A stretch of DNA of 64,000 bases. Origin: Isoetes taiwanensis (lineage: Eukaryota > Streptophyta > Lycopodiopsida > Isoetales > Isoetaceae). The notes beneath the pieces were generated by a model. The model was given only the letters and a program-made list of their open reading frames with translations, ran no database searches and had not been told where the DNA came from. The stretch covers positions 19,015,164 through 19,079,163 of the forward strand of contig JAJEKV010000004.1 of the NCBI GenBank assembly GCA_021234155.1. The letters are read 5' to 3'. The first letter of the stretch is position 1. The number at the start of each line of letters is the position of its first letter. A program made the position numbers and the translations under genes. Positions 1 through 12,244 of the stretch are shown in pieces.

Positions 1-470
1 ATAGCCATGTTCTGACGATAATAGATGGGTCACACTTCGAGGTGGCATATTATTTATCTAACATTAACATATATGTTCTTATGTTTGTCGCTTATCCGAC
101 CGGCCCATTCGAGATCCTACGACTCATATGGCTTTGGGACGATCCTATGCCTCGAGATGGCTTGGGAGTTTCTATATAGACTCCATATAGACGATCCGGA
201 CGGTCCAAGTTGATCTCGATCCCGATCGCCGCTCCGGATAATCGCACGGCTCACATTGCTTGGGGACATATCCTACGGTGCATATGGCTTTGGGAATTAT
301 ATGTAATCGATCCGGACGGTCCCAGTTGTTTTGATCCCCGACCGTCGGTCCGAGATCGTACGGCTCACGTTGCTTGGGGACATATCCTATGGTGCACATG
401 GCTTTGTGAATTATATATAATAGATCCCATGTCCTCCCATTGTTCTTGATTGTCGATCCAAGATCCTAAG
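1..470. repeat. About 115-bp degenerate tandem repeat (outer part of a composite repeat)
   Basis: Units begin at GATCCGGACGGTCC near 193 and 308 and a decayed unit starts near 423, a spacing of about 115 bp. Each unit carries 'cggctcac.ttgcttggggacatatcct' split by a few changes, then a 'catggcttt' block. The short ORFs on both strands here come from the repeat periodicity and have no protein character. The same unit occurs in reverse orientation at 36480-36720, so this is the outer part of a dispersed element and not a local satellite. Function unknown. Confidence 0.75.
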
Positions 471-591
471 GCCCATGTTGCTTTAGATTTTACCACGTGG
501 GTGATCTCGACCCTTGATTAGGTCTGAAATCCAAAGGCTCACATTAAATGCTCAGCCAATTAGGAGAGGCTTTTAAAAATTTATGTTGTTT

Positions 592-652
592 AGGGATTTA
601 AACCCCCGGTCATTGTCCCCAAACCCCCTATTCTAACCACTAGACTAAGCAT
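592..652 (-). repeat. tRNA-like module with Pol III A/B boxes (SINE-like), copy 1
   Basis: On the minus strand this reads as a degenerate tRNA: an A-box-like GTCTAGTGGTTAGA followed about 35 bp later by a B-box-like GGGGTTTAAATCCC. The same module, in the opposite orientation, lies at 36294-36353, and the similarity extends over 100 bp on both sides. That pattern fits a tRNA-derived short retroposon embedded in a larger composite repeat better than a functional tRNA gene: the acceptor stem does not pair and the anticodon arm is poor. Confidence 0.6.
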
Positions 653-660
653 TAATTCAT

Positions 661-1687
661 CAAAATGATTAATGTTTCAAATATACTTAAAGGTAATAAA
701 AATTAAGTCAAAATCTACTTTGTTAATTTGGGATTATCCGCCCGGCAGTAAAATGTTTTTGGAATTTTTTTTAATCCAATTTCCTAAGATTTTAGGGTTT
801 CTTGAGGCCGAAAAAAATTTTCGAAGTTCCCAAAATAGTAGAAGCTTTTCCCTATGATTTTTTATTTTGGGGATTTTGTTGCCCGAAAAAAAACCCCGAT
901 ATACAAAAAAATCGGTCTCGGCTTTCGATTTTCGGGGCATCGATTTGCCCCTTTAGGTTTTAGGCGACCAATGGGGCGGTGGATCTCACAAAGGATTATG
1001 GTTATGGCAAATAAGTTAGATTTCCGCCTTGCACCATACCCCTTAGGGTTTTAGGTTTATAAGAGAGCTTAAATCGTCTGCTGAGCTTCCACCTGTAGCT
1101 TGAGGTGGAGCTTTTCACCTAGATCCTGGAGCCGGAATTGCATCAAGAGGCAGCGAATTCAAGTTTTTTCTATTTTGAAGATTATGGCATGTATGCTTTT
1201 AGCTTCATTTGGTTTCTGTACTTGCAATGATAATTGCAACTTCTGAAATCTGTGAAATTAGTGAGGACATATGTTGTTTGCTCTTTTGTGCTTCTATATT
1301 CAACCAAAATCTATCCCTTTGCTACCATATCCCTTAAGACATGAATATGTAACTCCATATGTTTTGGTCTGTTAGGAAGCACAGCTAGCTATAAGTTTCT
1401 TTTAAAGGTTTACTTATTGGTCTGTGCAGGATGGAAGGGGCAAAGTAGAGAGCAATATTGTCATACTCAAAAAGGCTGTCACCTGAGAGTAAGATTTTGG
1501 AAAGATTCTGCTCTGTCATATTATGAACATTGACATGTTGGAAGATGCAAATTTTTAATGTATGGGACGAATTGATGAAGATAGGCCATCAAAAGTCATG
1601 GTTTGTTCACCAGGTAAGTATCGTTCAATAATGAACTAATGTGTTTAGTTGAAGTGATCATGCGTGTGAAACGTCTGTCAATATTGA
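661..1687. other. Gene-free spacer
   Basis: No coding region is supported. It contains several plant telobox-like TTAGGGTTT motifs near 794 and 1040-1050, and an imperfect inverted repeat (AGCTTCCACCT...AGGTGGAGCTT) near 1083-1113. The ORFs of 60-70 codons on both strands show no recognisable protein. Confidence 0.5.
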
Positions 1688-2165
1688 ATAGCCAGGTGAC
1701 AATTTTATGTTCTAAATAGTTTTAGAACGTTCTAAATGTCTGGAAGATTCTTAGAAGGTTCCAGAATCTTCTAGATAGTTTTAAAATGCTCTAGAAAGTT
1801 CCAAAATATTTTAGAAAGTTAAAAAAGTTTTAGAATATAAGAGAATCTAGAGAGAATCTAAGGGAATTCTTCTAGAAAATTCCAAAATTTTGTAGAAAGT
1901 TCTAGAAAGTTCTAGAATGAAAGAAAATCTAAGGAGATCCTTCTAGAAAGTTCCAAATTATTCTAATAAGTTCTAAAATGTTCCAGAAAGTTCTAGAATA
2001 TAAGGGAATCCACGGGAATGTAGGGGAATCTAAGGAAATACTTCCTAAAAGTTCTAAGATGTTCTGAAAGTTTCAGAATGTTTCTGAAAGTTCTAGAATG
2101 TTCCAGAAAGTTCTATAATGTAAAAGAATCTAAGAGAATCTAAGGAAATCTAAGGAACTGGAACG
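1688..2165. repeat. Degenerate TTCTAGAA / GGAATCTAAG minisatellite
   Basis: Roughly 480 bp made almost entirely of the half-palindrome TTCTAGAA and variants (GTTCTAGAAAGTTCC, GGAATCTAAGG) spaced about 10-12 bp apart. It resembles the AGATTC-type blocks at 35.1-36.2, 39.5-40.6 and 60.2-61.4 kb and is probably a diverged member of the same family. It lies on the same side of a composite repeat as in the 35-36 kb region. Confidence 0.7.
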
Positions 2166-2582
2166 TGCATCATAGGAACATGCGCTGTAAGACGTATTAA
2201 ATAACTTGTATATATGTTGTTGTTGTGTATTAAGATGCATATACACTTCTGCGGTATAAGATATCCCAGAGGATGAATGGATCAATGACACCTCTGTGTC
2301 CTTCACTCAGACACTTGACCATCATAAGTAGTCTGAGTCAGATAAAGGGACTTTATAGCTAGGACTATCAATGTTAAGATTGTCATAATTATAGATTATG
2401 CGAAAATAATTAGGGCAAATTATCAAAAAGCCTTTGTACACAACAAAGCACAATAATGAAAAACCTAATACTAACAACTAATCAACATAGCAATGGACAA
2501 ACTCTAAATATGCCTTCAAATGAATGTATATTTGTTAAAGAAAAGTGTAGGAAAATATGTTGCAATTAGGGCTACTGATTGA

Positions 2583-4260
2583 AAGGCCCTCAAAACTGCA
2601 GAGAATTACTAGAAAAGCTTGGTCAAGTAAAATACAATGCATCATTCTTTTCTCACACTTGTTAAACTATATCATTTTATTGTCATATTATTGTCACATA
2701 TATTTGCTATTTTCTCCAACTTCTTTGTCACATTTGTATCATTTTATTGGCACATTAAGTGATATTTATATTAATTATTTGTCAGCACTTTTGTTATTAT
2801 TATGTCAATCTATTGTCACACTTTTTGACGCATGGCTTTGTCAAAACTATTGTCACAATTGTGTTGTTGGCACATTATAGGCAGATTTATATCATTTATT
2901 TGTCACTAATTTTATCATTATTAATTCAGTCTATTATCACATCTTTGACACATGGTTTTGTCAAAGCTATGTCAGTTTATTGCCACATTATAGTCACATT
3001 TATTCCATCCTCTTGTCACTTTTTTTGTCAATATTGCATCATTATAACATCATATTATTGTCAACTAAATTATTATTGTCACCCTTGCGTCACTTTTTTA
3101 ACATGTTATTTTAGCGAGAAAAAAAAAGTGACCATAATCCATGTTCTATTGTTATAAGTAAAGTCCACAATTAGTTGGCTTGTATTGTATCATATTCTTA
3201 GAGAATATGAATTGAAAATTTTGATGCAAATTAGACCTAATTAATGCAGTTGTTTCTTCAAATAATAGCCGCCATGCCAATCATCTTTGTCTCCGTATAA
3301 TTACTAGAGGGTATTTCCGTAGTAGCCCCATTAATAAACCGGAGGACAATAACTAGTAACTTTGGCTGGACAACATTCCATAAATAGCACATTTGCATGT
3401 TTGATACTTCTATTTACAGAGTTCCAAATCGAACTATCTTAATAAGTGCGCTTAAACAATATGTTGGAAATACACTAGAGTATCTCCATATCAAATAAAA
3501 TGGTCATTTGCCAAATTATGTTCGAGAACCCACAGCTAAAGTTAATGATATATTTAGCAAAATTTGGACTTATTCAAATTTAATAGATAGACCTCAAGGA
3601 TGCCATGGTAAGATTATACGTATTTTTTTACTCTTGTTAATTTTAATAGTTTTATCAAATTATTTTTAAATTAAAAGTGTGATGGCTATTAAAGTATAAA
3701 ACTGATTTTCATACTAGTTTTCAACTCTAATCTATTTAAAATAAAAGTTTCATATAGAAAGAAGTATAAACAAATAAAATGTTTGTCTTTTTAGACTATT
3801 TAAAGAAGGTTTTAGATTGAATAGTTTATTATTGATGAAATAAATTATAAAATTGTAGAAATTAATTTAAATACATATAACTAAATGATCAATAAAAAAT
3901 TAATTTTAAACTAAAACATTTTTTAAAATATTTTTAAGATGGCTACGAATTTGTAAATTGTGAGATTCTAATAAAAGTATTAAAGCTATCAGATTTCATA
4001 CACAAATTATCCTGATTGTCAAATTTTTTACATTTGTTAAATCACTAAATATTGAAATTATATATTCTTAAAATGTCTAATTCTAAATAGATTCAAGCAA
4101 AAATTAGTCGCAAAAAATAATTTTATGCTTAAAGAATAATCATACTTTCGATGTAAAGCTAAATTTATATAATTCAAACTTATAAGAATTATTAAAGTAA
4201 AAAAAAATATGAACAATACATATGATATTATAATGACAACCTTCAAGTGCTATCTATTAA
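2583..4260. repeat. Large direct duplication, copy 1
   Basis: This segment aligns by eye with 4863-7990 in four collinear blocks: the start (tactagaaaag...ttcttttctcac), the GTCA-rich tract, the block around AGTCCACAATTAGTTGGCTTG near 3160, and the final block with TCATACACAAATTAT near 4000. It has no convincing ORF; the ORFs of about 100 codons at 2557-3157 are translations of the TTGTCAC-rich tract. The two copies are clearly diverged, so the duplication is old. It may represent two insertions of one non-coding element. Confidence 0.75.
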
Positions 4261-5366
4261 ATATGAATAAGTCCAGATTTTGTTGAATATGTTCGATTAT
4301 TTCAGCGTTGGAGCCATAATTTGTTGGAATAGATGAGTAAGAGCCTTCACTATTGAAAAATATAGCGTCTTCACCGGATGCAAAGAAACTTCTATCCAAT
4401 ATGCTTGGTTATGCAAATTTTAGACAATATGTGAATTGGTCAAATCCCTAATTGCTCGAAAATACTTGCCAACATCAATCAACCCCAAACAGTTGAGATA
4501 ATTTGAATGCTTATCTCTGGTACCTCATACCTCATTAAATACCTTCAGGTACGAGCATACCATTATGCTTATTTCTAATGTTATCCTTGGTTTTAGCCAC
4601 AATATTCTATAATTTACATCGAATGCTTTCAAGGTGATTGTTTCTTAAACAAAAACTACGAGCCAAAAAAGATCTTTTTATATAAATTTTTATATTAACA
4701 TATCAGTACTGGTATAAAGCTTATTCTCGCTTAGAAACATAAATCTAATAAAAAAATATTCCGCTAAGGCTTCACAATTATAATCTGCATGATAACCTAT
4801 ATTCTTATATTGTGCACAACTTATATTCTTATATTGTGCATGATAACCTATATTCTTATATTGTGCCCTCAAGACTTCAAAGAATCACTAGAAAAGTTTT
4901 TATCAACTAATTATTCTTTTCTCTCACGCTTGTTAAATCATTTTATTGTCATACGCTTTACTAAGTGTGAGCAAAGAATAATGCATCGTAATTTATATTA
5001 TTTTATTATCATACTATATTATCACATGTCTTTGCTATTTTCTCTAACTTCTTTATCACATTTGTGTCATTTTATTGGCACATTAAAGTCAACTTTGTAT
5101 CATTTGTTTGTCGCCATTTTTGTTATTATTATGTCAATATATTATCACAATTTTTGACGATGACTTTATCAAAACTATTGTCACAATTGTTTCATTTTGT
5201 TGGCACATTATTGGCGATTTATATTATTTATTTGTCACTAATTTTGTCATTTTCAATTCAGGTTTTCCTCACATATTTGTGAGACGGTTTTGTCACAATA
5301 TAGTTAAAAAGATTTCCATTATTTTGTCACCTTTTTTTTTGGCAATATTGCATCATTCTATTGTCA

Positions 5367-5833
5367 TATTGACATTAACAATCAACACATAACTACCATT
5401 GACATTAATTAACACAACCATTGGGTCCAACACATTTAAATTAAAATCCCCTTAAACCCCCTTTGGTTTGGGTGCATATTCACCGCGGGGGTGACTCAGA
5501 ACCAGAGCATTAGATAGGCATATTCACCTCTTATTCCTTAATCTATAATCATGCGTAAAGTTCCTCGTTTGTGGGGTATGCAAGTACAAAATTTGCTATA
5601 TTGTATAACAAGATTCTTAAAAAATACTATAAGATTTCAAGCGTAATACTATATGGTGTTGATTTCAGCGTGCAAAAATACAATTATGAGGGCTCTCACC
5701 CCCTCGTCACCCCCGGTGAATATGCACCCAAACCAAAGGGGGTTTAAGGGGATTTTAATTTAAATGTGTTGGACCCAATGGTTGTGTTAATTAATGTCAA
5801 TGGTAGTTATGTGTTGGTTGTTAATATCAATGG
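5367..5833. mobile_element. Foldback / MITE-like element with near-identical inverted arms
   Basis: The left arm (5367-5494) and right arm (5706-5833) are inverted copies over about 128 bp, differing by a small indel in the CACCGCGGGGG region and a few substitutions. The spacer (5495-5705) is unrelated AT-rich sequence. The outer ends read cattaacaatcaacacat and its complement. There is no coding capacity. The near-perfect arms imply recent activity or gene conversion compared with the diverged host duplication. The right arm runs into a short tandem of a 14-bp GTTGTTATGTGTTG unit (5818-5875). Confidence 0.85.
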
Positions 5834-5875
5834 TTGTTATGTGTTGGTTGTTATGTGTTGGTTGTTATGTGTTGG

Positions 5876-6935
5876 GAGATTTAATTTTTATATGATTTTT
5901 TTTGGCCCCTTCGGGGCCTTAGGACGCCACCTCCTCCCCCGGTGTGATAAAAACTTTTGAATTTAAACCCGGAAAAAACTAGAATTCATTTGAGGCTTTC
6001 ATCACACGTAGCTTTTGAATTTGATCACAATAAAACAAAGCGAGAACATAAGTAAAAGTTACCATAAAGATAGAAGCGATTGATCCCATTATTACGAAAG
6101 TCATAAAGTTTGCAACATAAAAGAAAACCCCTTGTTATTGTTTCTTACGCTACAACTATTTCTCTTTCCCAATGACACCATTGTTTATCAATCCATATGA
6201 TTTTGGATGCTCCATCTCTAGCTTAAAGGTAATGCATGATTCACCTTATGGTTCGATTAAAGTTCCAAACCTACAATATAAATGCATTCTTGTGGCCCAT
6301 TTGTTTGACCCGATCTGCGTGACATGGAAAAGGGCGTGGAATAATCGCATATTGTGTGCATAAGAATCCGTTTGTTGATTGAAGCTAAAAGTGGCTGCTA
6401 TGAACAATCAAACTGACGAATATCCAAGAGTTGGAAGCAAACAGGGGGCCTAAACTTGAATCTAAAGACAAATCTTAGGAAGGAAACAAAAGGGGGTTTT
6501 TAAAGACACTACATTGTAGAATCGAGAAACCAATACCTTGTAAAAAAAACATCATGCTAATCAAGAAACATTAAAAAACAAATACCTTTGTAAGTGTGAG
6601 CAAAAATCCATCTCGTGGTAGTAAAATCCACTCACGCAATAAGAATCCAAGAGCTGAAGTACACATGCATATGCACACATGCACACATGCACATGCACAA
6701 TGCACATGCACATGCACATGCATACACATCTTGCGATGTTCATGCACAAACACATGCAGAGAAAGACAACAACCCTCGGATTGTTCCAACCAACTAAAAA
6801 ATCAACGGCCCATAAAGGGTGCACTCTAGAAATACTATTTAGTACACCTCCATGAATACAACAACGAAATCATAGAAAAACCATGTGAAAAAAGCGATAA
6901 AAATCTAAAAGTAACCCCTCGTTATTGTGCTACAT
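5876..6935. other. Rest of the insertion inside duplication copy 2, gene-free
   Basis: This has no counterpart in duplication copy 1 and no recognisable gene. A GGCCCC...GGGGCC inverted motif lies near 5905-5925. The only clear structure further on is the CACATG microsatellite at 6659-6728. It could be the body of a second element that inserted with, or into, the foldback element. Confidence 0.45.
6659..6728. repeat. (CACATG)n alternating purine-pyrimidine microsatellite
   Basis: About 70 bp of CACATG/CATGCA units in strict purine-pyrimidine alternation, a classical Z-DNA-prone composition. It produces overlapping His/Met/Cys/Thr-rich ORFs on both strands, which are not genes. Confidence 0.85.
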
Positions 6936-7399
6936 ATTATTGTCAATTACTTGTTCACCAATTTTGTCATTGTTATTGTCATTTTTATGTCACATTTTTT
7001 ATATTTTATTTTAGTGCCAATAAATCTCTGTTCCCTTATAGTATATAAAGTCCACAATTATTTGGCTTGTATTGTATCATATTTTTAGAGAATATGAATT
7101 GAAAATTCTCTTTTAAATTAGCCCCAATTAATGTAATTGTTTCTCCAATGTCTTCAATGATTATCTTAACACACTTAAAATAATAATTATATCAATCATC
7201 TACGTCCCAGTATAATAACTAAAGAGTATAATAGACCCATTGATAAACCAAGGACAATAACTCGGTAACTTCGGCCCAAAGACATCCTATAAATAGCAAA
7301 TAAAATTATCGTTTAGTTTAAGTTCAAATTAAATTTTTTTATGAAATATTTTTAAGAGTGCTAAGAGTTTGTGAATTTTGAAATTGTCACAGTAGTAAT

Positions 7400-7720
7400 A
7401 TGTAATAAAATAACAGGGGGTTCCAGAGGGGTTTGATATGGATGTAAAAATAACAATTCCTGAAACCATAGACCATATATCCCTAAAACAACCGAATGGG
7501 TTGTTATAAAAAAGAAAAAAGAAAAAAGAAAAAACATAGATTCAAAATAAAAATATTCCCTCAAAACCTTAAGCGAAATTGTATTTCGTATTTCAAAATC
7601 ATAGGCACTTCCAATCATAAATGACTATAAGCGAAACGAGAGGTACCCAGAGGCCCCAACATACGATCTGGGTCATAGGATCCACGAATCCGACGGCTGT
7701 GGTAGTTCAAGGTGCACCTC
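7400..7720. other. Short insertion in duplication copy 2
   Basis: About 320 bp absent from copy 1 at the matching place (near 3980). It contains an AAAAAG-type microsatellite at 7507-7537. The end points are estimated from loss and return of similarity to copy 1. No terminal repeat or coding sequence was recognised. Confidence 0.5.
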
Positions 7721-7990
7721 GTTTAGAATATGTAGTCAATTGCTTATCAAGATATCAGGTTTCATATACAAATTATCATGATTGCCAAATTCTAAATTGC
7801 TTAAATCACGAAAATTGGAAATACATATTCTCGATATTTATAATTCTAAATAGAATCAAGTGAAAATTAGTCTAGAAAGTAATTTTATGCTTTGATAACC
7901 ATCATACTTTTAATTTAAAGATAAACTTATATACTAAGACTTACAAGAATTATTAAAATCAAGACAGATTAAATAATATATCTCTATTAT

Positions 7991-8699
7991 AATGTTTTAG
8001 TGTGTGTCTTGATTGGAGCCCTAAATTGGGCGTAGAGATATAACTTAAAAATTGCACGGTCAGGATAGCTAACCAAATGACCATGATGAAAACTATGGTG
8101 AAATGTTCCAACATAGCTATGCAATTCTATCTAGATTTGCCTGATCGAGACCAGCAGTTGGATGCACCAACTGCTTTCAGACTTTGCGAGGTTAATTTTG
8201 AGACTCTGCAAGCATCCATTGCAATTCTCAGTCCAAATTGTGCACTATAACAAACCCCACATCCCAGCCACCTTTCTTTGGAGTTCTCTTCTTTGGGATA
8301 GTCCAGATGATCTGCAACTCCTGAGCTTCTTCAAATCGGCCTTCTAGAGTTCTGAAAAACAAGTTCCAGATCACTTACAGCTAAGGTTAGAAGAAATATT
8401 TTGGACAATTTTGCTATTGTAGATCCCATACAACATATGATTGGGGCTTAATTGAAGCTCCTTGCAATTTGTAAGGTTTTACTCGGATAATTCACGCAAG
8501 GGGAAGGAAGGAAGGAAGGAAGGAAGTATATTTCAACGAAAGGGAGGAAAGCAGCGTTGCACATCTTCCTCGCTTTTACTAAAAGAGCAAAAATTGTTTT
8601 AATTGTTTTTGTCTTACATCTTTGTCTTCAACGAGCAACTTTAGTTGCTGCTACAATAGCTTTTCGATTATCTTCTTTTGGAATGGAATAAGAAATAGC
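7991..8699. other. Gene-free spacer with GGAA microsatellite
   Basis: Nothing coding is supported. A (GGAA)n microsatellite occupies 8501-8526. The right edge is the left flank of the transposon insertion at 8704. Confidence 0.5.
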
Positions 8700-8703
8700 A
8701 TTG

Positions 8704-8742
8704 GGGTGAAAGTATGCTTGGTGGGTAGCAAAAAACGCGACC
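8704..8742 (+). repeat. Left terminal inverted repeat of the 7.76-kb transposon
   Basis: About 38 bp. It matches the complement of 16425-16463 except for a two-base difference after GAAAGTAT and small changes near the inner edge (AACGCGACC against GCATGCGTCC). Confidence 0.8.
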
Positions 8743-9047
8743 CCGACACCGACACGGCAACACCAAAATACATTTTTTCCCACGGGCATACATTTTTTTC
8801 CCACCCTTCACCTATATAGTACCACCTATATTCTGCGCCGCTATTAGCCTCTGCCGGCACTGTTTATACAATCATTACCGTTTGCGCCCCATAATGAAAG
8901 CGACCCTGTCACGGAACCACTAGACAAGCGAGCGAACTTTTCGAATTTGTGTTTTTCCAAATCTCTCTTCCCCAACTTTCTCTACTCAGGCCAAGCAACC
9001 CGCGAATTTATGCTTCGATTTCCACTTTATACAAAACAGATCAACCA

Positions 9048-12000
9048 TGGTAAAGAAGGTGATTGATCCGCCCGGCTCAAGCGATAATTCCAACGGAACC
9101 CATTATCCCGTAAGCAAAAGCAACAAAACAAAATTTCAATGGGTTTAGGGTTCAACCACGTTAATTCGATTTTCTTGCATTCTTCGGGCCGGAAGAAACG
9201 TTCCCTTAAGACCGGACCTGGCTGATTGCCGAACCGAAGAAGACTTCCATGCGTATGCAGAATCAAACGAGGGTGTTCATCCCTCTCAATTTTCGAACAG
9301 ACCTCATATCTGCGCAGTGATACAATGAAGTTTGGGATACCAGCGGGGGTCATTCACGGCAAAACTTCCATTGACAAGGTGAGGCGAGGAACGAAGAAGC
9401 TCTAATAGAGCTTCGAGCAAAAATATACCCTGGCGGGTTGAAGAACGAAGAAGTTAGAAAAGACGATTATCATACCTATTTGCATTCAATAAGCGCCTCG
9501 AGCAAAGCGGGATCCACGGTTCAAGGTTAATTGGGCGGCGATTCGCGGCAAAGAGTAGAGCCCCTGGCAGCAAGGTTAAAAGTGAACCGGCAAAGCGATT
9601 CTCCAAAGAAGCGAGGCGAGGCGGCAAATCTCAACAAACCACGCGGCACCTGAAAGCATAGCGAAAAGGCGGTTCGAGGAGGCACGGTATTAAATTAGAA
9701 GGGAGGCGTCCATAAGGAGCTTTACCTTTGTGCCCAACGGCTTACACACTTATGGGGGGAGAACATATCACGCTGGAAGTCCTATGCAAAGATTTGCGAA
9801 AACCCTAGACACCAGACGAGGCTGATTTAGTCTCCAAGAAGGAGCTAGTTGTCCAGTCCCACTAAGGGAGCTTTCTTCTTGGCCCGGAGAAGAAATTGCG
9901 AAAAATTAAAGACAACATCTCACGTCTTCCAAGCGATCCACAGTCCGATCTTTGGTGCCTCTGGCCGAGCTCTTGAGCTTGGAGAGAAAAGACATGGCGA
10001 GTACATGCTCAAAGCCCTTGTTGAAATGGGGGTGGCCCAATAGATGAGGGATAGTTCAACAGTGGCCACTATAGGCTGCCGAGGTTGCAAACACCGGCGT
10101 GCAACTTGCAAAAGCCAACCAAAGATTCTGAGAATCTCAACAAAGGCTTAGGGGAACTTACAAGGAGAGCGGCCGCTTGTGAGCATCTATCTGTGACATT
10201 CAGGGTTGCCAATTGGAGATGAGGAGCGATGCTCCACATGCGGGCTGGCATTCGGGATGATTACACCCTAAGTCCGAAGGCTGAAATGTGGCCATTATAT
10301 CATGTCGGTTGCCCGAGTTTGCTTATGGAGAAGACACCTGCTTGCCTCGAATGCTTTCGAAAGTTCAGCCGAGGCTTAGTGGAGGAATTGGGGAAGACAG
10401 TCAAGCGGGAACCCTTACATCTTTGGGGCAGCACACAAACAAATAGTTGAGACAATTGACCTAGATGAGGTGGTAGCTACAACTCCGGATAGCAACGAAA
10501 AGGAAGCATGTCAAAACACCTCTTAGTAAAAGGACCCCTGACACAAGTCTACAAGGACTCGAACTCCACAAGCAAAACGACCAAAAAAGGTACACGTTTG
10601 TTTCCTGAAGTGGGTACATTAGAAGCGCTTTGTAGGCGATGAAACGAACACGACGGCAGCGGTCAAATACACATTGCGGCACACGAAAGCACCGTGCTAA
10701 AGACACCAACTTTCTGGTCCAAAGCGATTCGATGGATTTCGGCGATCTTTGAAAATACAATATAGTTCCAAATTCTGCAGCAACCTCTACAAAGGCCTCC
10801 TCTAACACTGTTGATGCAGGGGCAGACAAGGATGTTGAAGACCCGAATATAGTGGATAAGCAGGTGAACAAGGTTGTGAGCCGAATCACAAGGCTCACAA
10901 GGTCCAGGACCAAAAAGGTCCTGGACCCCGAGAGTGAGGGTGAGTCAGATGATTCGGTTGATGAGGACGTGCCTATAGGCGTGGCACTAGGAAAAAAAAC
11001 AGCTGTCTAATGTAATTTATATGTACTCGTTTCAGGGCCAATTTTGTTTGCACAAGACTTGGCAAAACGATCAGTTAAAAGGTTTTTGTGTAATACCATA
11101 ATATATGTTTTTTCCCCCATTGTGTCCTTGTAAAATTTGTTTCGAGTTTCAACCTAGGGATCAATATGCATTTGCATGCAGAAGGAGAAGGCAGCCACAA
11201 GTGGTGCTTACTGAATCTGAGGCTGAAGATAGTGAGAGAACCCAGACAGATAATGAAGAAACCAAAGTGCAAAAACAAACTCTTACATATAAAAGGTGCA
11301 ATCCAATATTTAAGTTCAAGCAGTTATTTTACTTGTCTTATTTCACTTGGCATCTTTTCTGCCGGTTTGGTTGGTAATTGTAGCACCACTTTTGATTTTG
11401 CGAGGGAGACCAAGGACCCTAAGCCACCACTTGGTGCGGATTCTTGATAGCCGGAAACACCCATACATTGGGGACGGGGAGATACTAGTAAGGATGTATC
11501 TAGCTATGGCTATCGGCACTCTCCATCACCCGTAGCAAAGATAAACGAGTCAAAGCCGGTCGCGGCAACTTCCGGGGCGTCCGGATAGCACTTCCAGCCA
11601 AAGTCCGGCCGACGTCCGGATAGCACTTCCGGCCGCAGATCAAAGCCACATAACAAGCGATCAAAGCAGCCATCGGCGGTGGTTGCAAGCGTCGAGGATG
11701 GACACCCGCACGGAAGTGCATGGTGCTTGACATAAATGGTGTCTTGCACGAACACCTAACAGAGGAGAATGAATCAAAAATCTTGCATCCACCACAAACG
11801 AACCATGTTGTAAAAGAAACGCAAGTAAGTACCTCATTTGCGACCCGGGTATCATGAGTTTGTGGAGTGGGCACCGCAGAGGTTTGATGTTGTGATTTGG
11901 AGTGCTTCTCTACTTGAATACAAGGGATATGGTGGATGCATTGTTCCACGATCTGCAGACCGATTCTTGAAGATATATGGTCAAGAGCATTGCTATGCAT

Positions 12001-12240
12001 GCGAGCATCCAACCAAAGACTGAAAAAGCAACTATTTTTCAAGGAGTTGAAGGTTGTTCTTGAGGATTTTCCTCAATATCATGGTATGATTTTCTTGGTT
12101 GATGACGGCTGCACAAAGGGTTTCTAAACCACGCACACACAACCGCTCTGTTATGCCTTTCAAGGGGGCAAGAAGAGGACAATTTTTTGCGGTTTGTGTG
12201 TCCGGCTTTGGAATACTTGGCCTCTCATACGATCTGAGGA
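9048..12240 (+). pseudogene. Multi-exon gene ending in an FCP1/NIF-type HAD phosphatase domain, frameshifted, inside the transposon
   Basis: A possible start, aaccATGG at 9048, opens MVKKVIDPPGSSDNSNG and runs to a GTAAGC donor near 9109. Later coding pieces are an acidic/basic low-complexity exon near 10780-11009 (ends DVPIGVALGKKTAV), a piece at 11180-11298 after a tgcatgcag acceptor (LTESEAEDSERTQTDNEE), and a Ser/Lys/Arg-rich stretch at 11520-11720. The C-terminal domain is the informative part: LDINGVL at 11726-11746 is a HAD motif I of the plant DLNGLL type; RPGYHEFVEWAPQRFDVVIW at 11841-11900 matches the NIF family; then KKQLFFKELKVVLEDFP and FLVDDGCTKGF (12016-12126) correspond to FFKDL and LLDDSPYKA, and CPALEYLAS to the family end. 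Members dephosphorylate proteins such as the RNA polymerase II tail, but Asn replaces the second motif I Asp. Frameshifts lie near 11590, 11825, 12014 and 12126, so it is broken or misread. Its role in the transposon is unknown. Confidence 0.65.
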
Positions 12241-12244
12241 AACG

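Larger units (their letters stand above)
4863..7990. repeat. Large direct duplication, copy 2, split by insertions
   Basis: Collinear with 2583-4260 but interrupted twice. At about 5366 the homology stops at a foldback element and resumes near 6935; at about 7400 it stops again and resumes near 7720 just before TATCAGGTTTCATA. Copy 1 lacks both insertions and so works as an empty-site reference. No gene is supported inside. Confidence 0.75.

Noticed and set aside
2557-3157. Two overlapping plus-strand ORFs of 107 and 132 codons
   Set aside because: They translate the TTGTCAC-rich tract; the hydrophobic, Leu/Tyr/Cys/His-rich peptides repeat with the DNA motif and recur in broken form in duplication copy 2.
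6561-6829. Cys/His/Met-rich ORFs on both strands resembling zinc-binding proteins
   Set aside because: They are the translation of the CACATG microsatellite in several frames.
10461-10913. 150-codon minus ORF
   Set aside because: It is antisense to the plus-strand gene's acidic/basic exon, which reads sensibly as protein; the minus translation has no motif.
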